From the NCBI GenBank assembly GCA_025360565.1, contig JANYBY010000399.1, positions 1 through 13,484 on the forward strand: 13,484 bases of DNA, in the 5' to 3' direction. Positions 1 to 6,113 of the stretch are shown in pieces. Source of the stretch: Bacteroidota bacterium (GTDB taxonomy: Bacteria > Bacteroidota > Bacteroidia > B-17B0 > Aurantibacillaceae). Both the position numbers and the translations under genes were made by a program. A model generated the notes under the pieces. That model had not been told where the DNA came from and ran no database searches. It saw only the letters and a list, made by a program, of their open reading frames with translations. Positions within the stretch are counted from its first letter, which is position 1. Every line of letters begins with the position of its first letter.

Positions 1-2347
1 CCTGGAATCCAACAATGATGGCGTTAGAGGCCGAAGCCAACAACACATCGCTCTCGCTAATTGCACCAACTGATTTATGAATAATGTTTACGGCAACTTT
101 TTCGGTAGATAATTTTAGCAATGAATCTGATAAAGCTTCAATTGATCCGTCAACATCGCCTTTCACGATCACATTTAATTCTTTAAAATCTCCGATCGCT
201 AAGCGCCTTCCGATCTCATCTAACGTAATATGTTTATGAGTACGTATTCCTTGTTCGCGCTGTAACTGTAAACGCTTGTTGGCAATTTCTCTTGCTTCAC
301 GCTCGTCTTCCATCACATTAAATTTATCACCCGCTGTAGGGGCGCCACTTAAACCCAACACCTTAACGGGATGAGAAGGCCCTGCTTGTGTCACTTTTTG
401 TCCGCGCTCGTTGAACATGGCACGCACACGGCCACTGAATGAACCGGCCAACATGATATCTCCAACTCTTAAAGTTCCGGTTTGAACTAAAATAGTAGAA
501 ACGTAACCCCTTCCTTCTTCCATACTTGCTTCTATCACACTTCCTTGTGCATGGCGATTTGGATTTGCTTTCAGATCCATCATTTCGGCTTCAAGCAAAA
601 CTTTTTCTAACAACAGTTCTATATTTAATCCTTTTTTAGCTGACACTTCCTGGCACTGAAACTTTCCACCCCATTCTTCCACTAAAATATTCATAACCGA
701 TAATCCTTCGCGAATTTTATCGGGATTAGCGCCCGGCTTATCAATTTTATTTATGGCAAAGATCATTGGCACACCTGCGGCTTGCGCATGGTTAATGGCT
801 TCTTTGGTTTGGGGCATAATGCTATCATCGGCCGCAACAACAATAATTGCAATATCGGTAACTTTTGCACCGCGGGCACGCATGGCTGTAAAAGCCTCGT
901 GGCCGGGCGTATCAAGAAAGGTCATACTACGACCATCGGGTAAATTAATATTGTATGCGCCAATGTGCTGAGTAATTCCTCCGGCCTCACCGGCAACCAC
1001 ATTTGCTTTACGGATAAAATCCAGTAAAGATGTTTTACCATGGTCAACGTGGCCCATTACAGTAACAATTGGCGGACGGTGAATTAGATCTTCAGGCGCA
1101 TCTTTTTCTTCTTCTCTTGCTGTTTCAACATCTTCGGCCGATGCAAATTCTACTTTGTAACCAAACTCTTCGGCAACAATAGAAATTGTTTCGGCATCCA
1201 AACGCTGATTAATGGAAACAAATAAGCCGAGCGACATACAAGTTGAAATAATGTTTGTTACAGGAACGCTCATCATTTGTGCCATTTGATTTGCACTAAC
1301 AAACTCTGCTACTCTCAATAATTTTTTATCCTCTTCGGCTAAAACAGCTTTTACGGCCATTTTTTCACGCACATCATCACGCTTATCTCTTCTGTATTTT
1401 GAGGTTTTTGATTTAGATCCTTTTTCGCTTAAGCGCGCTAAAGTTTCTTTGATCTGTTTTTGAATTTCTTCCTCGGTTAATTCGTGGCGAGGCTTATTGG
1501 CCGTATTGTTAGAGCCGGCACCGGTACGAGGCCCTGTATTATTGCCTTTATAGTTAGGATTGTTTGTGCGCGGTGTTCCGTATTTTTCTTTTTTGCGCTC
1601 ATCGGCAATTTTTGTTTGTTCGGTTCCAACTTTTTTAATTTCTTCTTGCGATAAACCGCCTTTACGAATGCGTTTGCGTTTTTTACGTTCGTTAAGATCG
1701 TCGGCCGCTTTTTTGGCGGCATCTTTAATAACCGGCAACACAACTTTTCCTAAGATCTTAGGGCCTTCAAGTTTTTCAAATTTAGTTTCAATGTGTTCGG
1801 GCGGTAAAAGTTCTACGGGCTCATCAATAACGGGCGCAACCACTTCTTCCTTTTTGCTTATTACAGGTTTTTCTTCTTCCTTCTTTACTTTTCCTTTTTT
1901 ATCGGGCTTTGTCTTCAGATTCATTGAATCTAAATTTAATTTGCCCAATACCTTCGGCCCGTCCAAGCTTTCAACCTCTTGTTTAATTAATTCTTCTTTG
2001 GGTTCTTCTTTGATTTTTTTTGGAATGGTTAGATCTTTTATCACAACCTCATCCTGATGTTCTTCTTCAGAAGCTGATAATTTTTTTGCCTTTATTTCAT
2101 CTAAAACAATGGTTTCGCGTTTTACTTTAATAATTGCCTGCGAAACATTTTCAGCTTCTTCCTTAGCCGATTTATCGCTCGAAAATTCTTTAAGCAATAA
2201 ACGGTGCTCTTCGTCCCCGATCTTAGCGTTAGGGTTACTATCAACAGGATAGCCCTTTGCGGCAAGGAATTCCACGATCTTTCCCAACGAGAGATTGAAT
2301 TCTTTTGCCACTTTACTTAACCGAAGTGTTTTAGCTGTGTCTGACAT
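1..2347 (-). CDS. infB: Translation initiation factor IF-2, 3' end cut by window edge
   Basis: GTPase that places initiator fMet-tRNA on the 30S subunit and promotes 50S joining, in the cytoplasm. About 782 codons are visible; the C-terminal part (rest of domain III and the fMet-tRNA binding domain IV) lies outside the window. An IF2_N-like domain occupies residues 1-55 (begins MSDTAKTLRLSKVAKEFNLS), followed by a long charged, Lys/Glu/Pro-rich linker to about residue 340. The GTPase motifs are intact: G1 GHVDHGKT at 432-439, an EAGGITQHIGAY switch region, G3 DTPGH at 479-483, G4 NKID at 533-536 and G5 SAK at 569-571. The ATG at 2345-2347 is preceded by an A/G-rich stretch (AAGAAGGATAA) and gives the expected N-terminus. 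It is the last visible gene of rimP-nusA-infB. The identification is certain; the total length cannot be seen. Confidence 0.98.
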   Translation of the reverse strand, partial: MSDTAKTLRLSKVAKEFNLSLGKIVEFLAAKGYPVDSNPNAKIGDEEHRLLLKEFSSDKSAKEEAENVSQAIIKVKRETIVLDEIKAKKLSASEEEHQDEVVIKDLTIPKKIKEEPKEELIKQEVESLDGPKVLGKLNLDSMNLKTKPDKKGKVKKEEEKPVISKKEEVVAPVIDEPVELLPPEHIETKFEKLEGPKILGKVVLPVIKDAAKKAADDLNERKKRKRIRKGGLSQEEIKKVGTEQTKIADERKKEKYGTPRTNNPNYKGNNTGPRTGAGSNNTANKPRHELTEEEIQKQIKETLARLSEKGSKSKTSKYRRDKRDDVREKMAVKAVLAEEDKKLLRVAEFVSANQMAQMMSVPVTNIISTCMSLGLFVSINQRLDAETISIVAEEFGYKVEFASAEDVETAREEEKDAPEDLIHRPPIVTVMGHVDHGKTSLLDFIRKANVVAGEAGGITQHIGAYNINLPDGRSMTFLDTPGHEAFTAMRARGAKVTDIAIIVVAADDSIMPQTKEAINHAQAAGVPMIFAINKIDKPGANPDKIREGLSVMNILVEEWGGKFQCQEVSAKKGLNIELLLEKVLLEAEMMDLKANPNRHAQGSVIEASMEEGRGYVSTILVQTGTLRVGDIMLAGSFSGRVRAMFNERGQKVTQAGPSHPVKVLGLSGAPTAGDKFNVMEDEREAREIANKRLQLQREQGIRTHKHITLDEIGRRLAIGDFKELNVIVKGDVDGSIEALSDSLLKLSTEKVAVNIIHKSVGAISESDVLLASASNAIIVGFQ

Positions 2348-2442
2348 ATTTATTTATCCTTCTTTTTTTATTTTATAAGCGGCTTATTTTGGCCGGCCGC
2401 AAACCCTGTCTTTTTACCCAATCATTATTGGGCAAACTTGCA
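2348..2442 (-). other. nusA-infB intercistronic region with two or three small inverted repeats
   Basis: The 95 bases between nusA and infB contain CCCAAT/ATTGGG (2417-2422 with 2427-2432, loop of 4), GCGGC/GCCGC (2379-2383 with 2396-2400, including the palindrome GGCCGGCC at 2391-2398) and an overlapping ATAAG/CTTAT pair around 2376-2388. On the transcribed strand none is followed by a clear U-run, so they do not look like terminators. They may be mRNA processing or stability elements. The structure is visible in the sequence; any function is inference. Confidence 0.4.
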
Positions 2443-3702
2443 TTAATCTTCAAATTCAGAGGCAAGCACTTCGCGAACACCTTTAATGGCTTCGTCGGTA
2501 ATGCCCGTTCTTCTTGTTAATTCCTCATTACTTAATTCAAGAACAGATTTTGCAGTATCGCAACCAATGGCTTTTAACTGGTCAATAATATCTGCTTCAA
2601 TTTCGTCCGAAAATTCTTCTAAGTCAACGTCTTCAGTTTCAACATCCACATCCGTATCTCTGAACACATCAATTTCGTAACCGGTTAATTTACCTGCTAA
2701 TTTAATATTAAATCCGCCCTTGCCAATTGCCAAACTAATTTGGTCGGGTTTTAAAAACACCTCGGCGCGCTTGGTTTCTTCATCAATTTTAATGGTTGTA
2801 ATTTTTGCGGGACTTAACGAACGCTGAATTAAAAGTGTTGAATTATTTGTAAAGTTAATAACATCAATATTCTCATTTTTTAATTCGCGCACAATACCGT
2901 GAATACGCGAACCTTTCATACCAACACATGCGCCAACAGGATCGATGCGGTCATCGTAACTTTCAACCGCAACTTTTGCACGCTCGCCCGGCTCACGTAC
3001 AATTTTTTTAATGGTAATTAATCCATCAAAAATTTCGGGAACTTCGTTTTCGAATAAACGCTCAAGGAATACCGGAGATGTACGCGATACGATAATGGAA
3101 GGTGTTCCGTTTTTTAAATCAACTTTAGAAACAACTGCTTTAACGGTGTCTCCTTTTTTGAAAAAGTCAGAAGGAATTTGTTCTGATTTTGGAAGTAACA
3201 ATTCGTTACCTTCATCATCCAACAACATAATTTCTTTTTTCCAAACCTGATACACTTCGGCAGTAACAACATCGCCAACTTTTTCTTTGTACTTGTTGTA
3301 AATTTCGCTTTTTTCAAGCTCAAGAATTTTTTGAACTAAGTTTTGACGAACCGATAAAACCGCGCGGCGGCCAAAATCTTCTAACTTCACTTTTTCTGAA
3401 AGGTCTTCACCGATCTCAAAATCAGGTTCAATTTTTTTAGCTGCGCTGTAGCTTATGTGTTTATTCTCATCGTAATCAAACGAGTCTTCAGCAAATTCGT
3501 CGTCAACTATTTTACGGTTCTTATATATCTCAACGTCGCCCTTATCGGGGTTAACAATAATATCAAAGTTTTTATCGCTTCCGTATCTTTTAGTGAGCAT
3601 ACTTCTAAACACATCTTCAATAATGCTCATTAATGTAGCACGATCAATGTTCTTGATGTCTTTAAATTCCGAAAACGATTCAATTAGGTTTACGCCTTCC
3701 AT
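2443..3702 (-). CDS. nusA: Transcription termination/antitermination factor NusA
   Basis: RNA polymerase-binding factor that modulates pausing, intrinsic termination and antitermination. The 419-residue protein shows the family order: N-terminal polymerase-binding domain (about 1-135), S1 domain (about 141-206), KH1 with DPVGACVGMKGSRIHGI at 254-270, and KH2 with LAIGKGGFNIKLAGKL at 324-339. A short acidic helical tail follows (about 355-419) instead of the two acidic repeats of the E. coli protein, as is usual for shorter bacterial NusA. The ATG at 3700-3702 gives MEGVNLIESFSEFK; no alternative start lies between it and the conserved region. It begins 12 bases after the rimP stop and precedes infB by 95 bases, the classic operon order. 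Co-transcription from the promoter before rimP is likely. Confidence 0.97.
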   Translation of the reverse strand: MEGVNLIESFSEFKDIKNIDRATLMSIIEDVFRSMLTKRYGSDKNFDIIVNPDKGDVEIYKNRKIVDDEFAEDSFDYDENKHISYSAAKKIEPDFEIGEDLSEKVKLEDFGRRAVLSVRQNLVQKILELEKSEIYNKYKEKVGDVVTAEVYQVWKKEIMLLDDEGNELLLPKSEQIPSDFFKKGDTVKAVVSKVDLKNGTPSIIVSRTSPVFLERLFENEVPEIFDGLITIKKIVREPGERAKVAVESYDDRIDPVGACVGMKGSRIHGIVRELKNENIDVINFTNNSTLLIQRSLSPAKITTIKIDEETKRAEVFLKPDQISLAIGKGGFNIKLAGKLTGYEIDVFRDTDVDVETEDVDLEEFSDEIEADIIDQLKAIGCDTAKSVLELSNEELTRRTGITDEAIKGVREVLASEFED

Positions 3703-3714
3703 GGTTTCTGTTTT

Positions 3715-4179
3715 TTAAAATTTTAATTTGATTCTTGATTCTTTTATTTGATTGTATTTTATGATGTGCTGTTTTGTAACAGTAACTTTTCCTTTACCTA
3801 TTGGTTTTGGTTCGCGCACCGAAAACAATAATTTTATTTCTTCATCATTACACTCTGCCAAACTGCCCTCGGCCTTTGTGCCATCGAGCAATTTAATTTC
3901 AAGGTCGCGCCCAACGTGTTTTGGATATTGGCGGGGCGATACCAGCGGAGTGGCTGCGCCATGCGAGCTTACATCCAAACTAAAATCTTCCTTTTCTCTA
4001 TCCAGATTTTGTTCAATAAAACGGCTCAACTCAACGCAATTGGCAATAGTAACACCGGCATCGCCATCAATAAAAACGTTTATTGTATTGTCGGAACCAA
4101 TTTTTATTCCGGTTACAAACAGGTTTGTATTGTTTAAATGTTGGTTTGCCAACTGTAATATGTTCTCGTTCGTTATCAA
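3715..4179 (-). CDS. rimP: Ribosome maturation factor RimP (TTG start)
   Basis: Assists assembly of the 30S ribosomal subunit. The 154-residue protein has the RimP N-terminal domain, with the pattern CVELSRFIEQNLDREKEDFS (48-67), then LDVSSHGAATPL (68-79), the equivalent of the family's EVSSPGxxxPL. A C-terminal SH3-like domain starts near HVGRDLEIKLLDGTKAEGSL (88-107). The frame is read from TTG at 4177-4179, because there is no ATG upstream in frame and the resulting N-terminus (ITNENILQLANQHL) has the right length for the family. An ATT 15 bases further upstream is a less likely start. First gene of rimP-nusA-infB. The leader contains two interlocking inverted repeats ending 8 bases before the start, so translational control is plausible. 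Gene identity is strong; the start codon is likely but not proven. Confidence 0.93.
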   Translation of the reverse strand: MITNENILQLANQHLNNTNLFVTGIKIGSDNTINVFIDGDAGVTIANCVELSRFIEQNLDREKEDFSLDVSSHGAATPLVSPRQYPKHVGRDLEIKLLDGTKAEGSLAECNDEEIKLLFSVREPKPIGKGKVTVTKQHIIKYNQIKESRIKLKF

Positions 4180-4187
4180 AATTTGTT

Positions 4188-4218
4188 CAATAAAAGAGGG
4201 GACTTTATTGGGTCCCCT
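4188..4218 (-). promoter_or_regulatory. rimP leader element: two interlocking 7-bp stems (pseudoknot or switch)
   Basis: In plus-strand order the leader reads CAATAAA (4188-4194), AGGGGAC (4197-4203), TTTATTG (4204-4210), G, GTCCCCT (4212-4218). AGGGGAC pairs perfectly with GTCCCCT, and CAATAAA pairs perfectly with TTTATTG, and the arms interlock. The transcript could form an H-type pseudoknot or alternate between two hairpins. The GC-rich hairpin is followed in the transcript by CUUUUAUUG, a modest U-rich run, so an attenuator reading is also possible. The downstream arm ends 8 bases before the TTG start, where ribosome binding would occur. The pairing is seen directly; the regulatory role is inference. 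The loop crossing the GC-rich stem would be only 2-3 bases, which strains a full pseudoknot. Confidence 0.55.
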
Positions 4219-4228
4219 TCCTTTTTAA

Positions 4229-4376
4229 TAATATAGTGATGCAAATATAAGCATATTTTTTAATACAAAAAAATGCAAATAAGCAAAAAAAGGGACTCAA
4301 GAGCCAACCCGAAGCCAATTTATTACGTTTTAATAGATAGAAAGGCATAGTAATTAATCATTTAAAACTATATATT
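4229..4376. other. Divergent intergenic region between rimP and the first small membrane protein gene
   Basis: These AT-rich bases contain the rimP promoter and a direct repeat: ATGCAAATATAAGCA at 4239-4253 and ATGCAAATAAGCA at 4273-4285, 34 bases apart. The first copy overlaps the rimP -7 element. For the plus-strand gene only a weak TACGTTTT (4324-4331) resembles a -7 element. No RNA gene or open frame is apparent. Confidence 0.4.
4242..4269 (-). promoter_or_regulatory. Predicted Bacteroidota-type promoter of rimP-nusA-infB
   Basis: On the minus strand TATATTTG (4242-4249) fits the Bacteroidota -7 consensus TAnnTTTG exactly. A TTTG at 4266-4269 lies 16 bases upstream, slightly closer than the usual spacing for the -33 element. 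Transcription would begin near 4235, giving a leader of about 55 bases that includes the interlocking stems. Confidence 0.5.
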
Positions 4377-4670
4377 ATGAAAACAACATCTTTTAAAGCA
4401 TTGTTGATCCTGGTGGGATCACTGCTTATTAGCGGCAATTTAAGTGCAGGGGTTGGCGACCAGTTAAGCCATTCGGTTAGTGATGAATTATCTCATTTTC
4501 ACATACAAGGGCTTTATGTAATAGGAGGGATAATTGTTGCGGGATTACTAATTTACCTTTTAGTTAACCATTTTGGTAAAGAGGAAGGAAAACCTTTTGT
4601 GCGCAATAGATCAAACTACGCGCATAACAGGCGCGCGCAGCAAAGAGCTATTGTAAAAAGAACAGCCTAA
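4377..4670 (+). CDS. Small membrane protein, first of three tandem paralogues, function unknown
   Basis: I do not recognise this family. The 97-residue product has a signal-like N-terminus (residues 1-24, MKTTSFK then a hydrophobic stretch to LSA), a short presumed periplasmic segment with DELSHFHIQG at 36-45, a transmembrane helix (about 46-63) and a strongly basic tail ending QQRAIVKRTA. If the signal is cleaved the protein is single-pass, with the basic tail in the cytoplasm by the positive-inside rule; if not, it forms a two-helix hairpin. It is paralogous to the genes at 5101 and 5608: conserved parts are the MKT start, ELS.F..QGL-type motif and the Y..(3-7)..RA[IV][IV]K[KR]TA end. A strong terminator follows 34 bases after the stop, so it is probably monocistronic. 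The codon pattern and conserved paralogues make a real gene very likely. Confidence 0.88.
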   Translation: MKTTSFKALLILVGSLLISGNLSAGVGDQLSHSVSDELSHFHIQGLYVIGGIIVAGLLIYLLVNHFGKEEGKPFVRNRSNYAHNRRAQQRAIVKRTA

Positions 4671-4703
4671 CACTTTTAAAACGTTTGGTTTGAGATTTAA
4701 GGT

Positions 4704-4740
4704 AAAATCCTTCTGTAAGAAATTGCAGAAGGATTTTTTT
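4704..4740 (+). terminator. Intrinsic terminator of the first small membrane protein gene
   Basis: A 12-bp perfect stem, AAAATCCTTCTG (4704-4715) with CAGAAGGATTTT (4726-4737), closes a 10-base loop and runs into T's to 4740. The stem resembles the one after the next paralogue. Confidence 0.85.
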
Positions 4741-4815
4741 ATTAAAAAATAAAGTATGGCAGAAGGAAGAATATTCTCAAGGGAAAAAATTTTTCTCAAA
4801 CAAAGAAAATGTGCC

Positions 4816-4933
4816 AAAACCAGCTACAGGCTGTTTACCATTTTATTGGCATTTTCCGCCACTTAAAAAGCAAACTCTACCACTTTTAAATAAGTGGCAC
4901 AAATGCCGAAACCCTTACTGTATCTTTATAGTA
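4816..4933. other. Run of three inverted repeats in the gap between paralogues 1 and 2
   Basis: Three potential hairpins follow each other: CAGC/GCTG (4821-4824 with 4830-4833, flanked by AAA/TTT); a longer imperfect one, GGCATTT plus GCCACTT (4848-4854 and 4858-4864) with AAGTGGC plus AAATGCC (4892-4898 and 4901-4907); and TACTGTA-TCTT-TATAGTA (4916-4933, one G-T wobble). A second CCACTT copy at 4880-4885 can compete for AAGTGG, so the large hairpin has two mutually exclusive forms. No clear promoter for a separate RNA was found. It could be a small RNA, a leader or DNA-level operator sites; the sequence does not decide. Confidence 0.4.
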
Positions 4934-5044
4934 CAAACAATAAAAGCAACAAGAAATAAAAAGCCCGAAACAGTTTAGAAGAGTAAAGCAGACACGAAAG
5001 AAAAAAAAAGTTAAAAATTAAATTAAAACAAACGTAAAGCAATT

Positions 5045-5059
5045 TGGCATCGTATTTGT
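5045..5059 (+). promoter_or_regulatory. Possible sigma-54-like promoter of the second small gene
   Basis: TGGCATCGTATTTGT matches the -24/-12 layout TGGCAC-N5-TTGC at TGGCA and TTG with the right spacing, but the final C is T. No match to the usual TAnnTTTG element is present here. A start about 12 bases further gives a leader of about 30 bases. Speculative: no sigma-54 gene is in view. Confidence 0.25.
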
Positions 5060-5100
5060 TTAATAAGAAAAGGAATTCAACCAATTAAAATATAAGCACC

Positions 5101-5391
5101 ATGAAAACATCAACTTTAAAAGCCATCTTAATCCTAGGAGGATTAATGCTAACCGGAATCCAATCAATGCAAGCGGGTATAACCGATCAGTTCAACAATT
5201 CAATAAGCAACGAGCTTTCGCACTTTCACGTACAAGGGCTTTTTGTAATTTTTGGAATAGTTGCGGCAGGATTAACTTTTTATTTTTTAACCCATAAGTC
5301 GGTTAACGAAGAAAAAACGATCAGACATAGAATAAGTTATTCTCAACAAAGACGTCAGCACCACCGCGCGGTAATTAAAAAAACCGCTTGA
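5101..5391 (+). CDS. Small membrane protein, second tandem paralogue, function unknown
   Basis: A 96-residue protein of the same unrecognised family. Residues 1-25 form a signal-like segment ending in MQA; residues 37-46 (NELSHFHVQG) repeat the motif before the membrane helix (about 47-64); the tail from about 65 is basic and ends HHRAVIKKTA. Nucleotide similarity to the first gene is obvious around the ELSHFH motif (for example ACAAGGGCTTT in both), which points to tandem duplication. The two HFH histidines before the helix are kept in copies 1 and 2 and could be a ligand or interaction site, but that is inference. It has its own 5' region and a strong terminator after the stop, so it is probably transcribed alone. 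Confidence 0.88.
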   Translation: MKTSTLKAILILGGLMLTGIQSMQAGITDQFNNSISNELSHFHVQGLFVIFGIVAAGLTFYFLTHKSVNEEKTIRHRISYSQQRRQHHRAVIKKTA

Positions 5392-5416
5392 GCTTAAGCG
5401 TTTACTTTTTAAATTT

Positions 5417-5463
5417 AAAAAATCCTTCTCATATCCGTCGCTGCGGAGAGAAGGATTTTTTTT
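5417..5463 (+). terminator. Intrinsic terminator of the second small membrane protein gene
   Basis: A 14-bp perfect stem, AAAAAATCCTTCTC (5417-5430) with GAGAAGGATTTTTT (5448-5461), is followed by T's. The 17-base loop contains a short inner TCCG/CGGA stem. The AATCCTTCT core is the same as in the terminator at 4704-4740. Confidence 0.85.
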
Positions 5464-5477
5464 AGAAAAATTTTTCT
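5464..5477. repeat. Perfect 14-bp palindrome AGAAAAATTTTTCT
   Basis: It lies directly after the second paralogue's terminator. A similar sequence, GAAAAAATTTTTC, occurs near 4783-4795 after the first paralogue's terminator. An 8-base direct repeat AGAGTGAA follows at 5483-5490 and 5523-5530. In AT-rich DNA such palindromes may be chance. Confidence 0.35.
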
Positions 5478-5558
5478 ATCACAGAGTGAAACACGTGCTT
5501 GAATGATTAAAAATAATACTAAAGAGTGAATAGGCTCGTTAAACTATTAAAGAATTTC

Positions 5559-5587
5559 GGTAATAATTTTTTTGGTAATAATTTTGT
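5559..5587 (+). promoter_or_regulatory. Predicted promoter region of the third small gene, with a tandem repeat
   Basis: GGTAATAATTTT occurs twice in tandem (5559-5570 and 5574-5585). The second copy contains TAATTTTG (5579-5586), a perfect Bacteroidota TAnnTTTG element, but no clear TTG lies about 20 bases upstream. The same bases read as TGGTAATAATTTTGT also resemble a -24/-12 layout. Start codon follows 21 bases after the element. Confidence 0.35.
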
Positions 5588-5607
5588 AATGTAGATTTTA
5601 GATAAAT

Positions 5608-5898
5608 ATGAAAACAACCACTTTTAAAAAATTCATCATCCCGAGCGGATCAATTTTAATATGTTTGATCGCTTTTGGCGGTATTAGCACCGAGTTTAAA
5701 GAAGCTTTTTTAAGCGAACTTTCCAGTTTTGATGTTCACGGCCTTTATGCGGTGCTGGCCATGACAGCCATTAGCATTGGTATTTACGCCCTTGTAAATA
5801 AATTAAAAAAAGCCGACGGAAAAAAAGTTGAAGAAGCGGTTAATTACTCTTTTCAAAGACCATTACGCCACCGGGCCATCATTAAAAAAACAGCTTAA
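5608..5898 (+). CDS. Small membrane protein, third and most diverged paralogue, function unknown
   Basis: A 96-residue protein of the same family. It keeps the MKTTTFK start, SELSSFDVHGLY at 36-47, a transmembrane segment (about 46-63) and the basic tail ending HRAIIKKTA, almost identical to the other copies. It differs in the first hydrophobic segment (residues 9-26, with Pro12 and no clear signal peptidase site, so it may stay as a membrane anchor) and in the loss of the HFH histidine pair (SFD instead). Unlike the other two it has no strong terminator after the stop; transcription might continue towards acpP, although acpP has a good promoter of its own. The C-terminus being the best conserved part suggests it is the functional contact surface. 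Confidence 0.86.
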   Translation: MKTTTFKKFIIPSGSILICLIAFGGISTEFKEAFLSELSSFDVHGLYAVLAMTAISIGIYALVNKLKKADGKKVEEAVNYSFQRPLRHRAIIKKTA

Positions 5899-6060
5899 AA
5901 CACAACAAATTACATTTGCTTTGTTCCTGATAAGTTCCCTTAAAAGAAAAATATAACCTCTTTTTAAGCATATTTGCTCATTTTCAGACAGTTAGACTAA
6001 TTCCCCCTTAAAATTACGATATAATGCTTAAAAAAGATGACCAAATTGTGTTTATTAATT

Positions 6061-6089
6061 TTGTTTTAGCGACTATATAATTATTTTTG
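6061..6089 (+). promoter_or_regulatory. Predicted promoter of the acpP-fabF-rnc operon
   Basis: TTG (6061-6063), an 18-base spacer and TATTTTTG (6082-6089) match the Bacteroidota -33/-7 consensus well. The predicted transcription start is near 6096, leaving a leader of about 18 bases before the ATG at 6114. Confidence 0.7.
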
Positions 6090-6113
6090 TGCAAAATTTA
6101 AATTAAATAAGAA

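Larger units (their letters stand above)
4671..5100. other. 430-base gap: terminator, then structured non-coding DNA
   Basis: After the terminator at 4704-4740 this gap holds no convincing gene. Its central part (4816-4933) carries a series of inverted repeats described separately. The rest is A-rich sequence with a possible promoter for the second small gene near 5045-5059. A 36-codon open frame at 4756-4866 was considered and not called. Confidence 0.5.

Noticed and set aside
1560..2057. 165-codon plus-strand open frame opposite infB, rich in Ser and Phe
   Set aside because: It is the antisense of the charged linker of IF-2; Lys/Glu-rich codons read backwards give Phe/Ser-rich frames.
3752..4228. 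158-codon plus-strand open frame opposite rimP
   Set aside because: Antisense shadow of rimP; composition is not protein-like and rimP is clearly real.
4756..4866. 36-codon open frame MAEGRIFSREKIF... with a hydrophobic end, between paralogues 1 and 2
   Set aside because: Too short, no similarity to the neighbouring family, and its 3' end lies in the inverted repeat region. It may be the remains of a signal peptide-bearing gene, but nothing supports that.
5904..5925. AACAAA/TTTGTT inverted repeat after the third small gene as a terminator
   Set aside because: Only 6 bp of A-T-rich pairing and no T-run after it.
6024..6080. 18-codon open frame MLKKDDQIVF... before acpP
   Set aside because: It covers the predicted acpP promoter, so it is not likely to be translated as a leader peptide.
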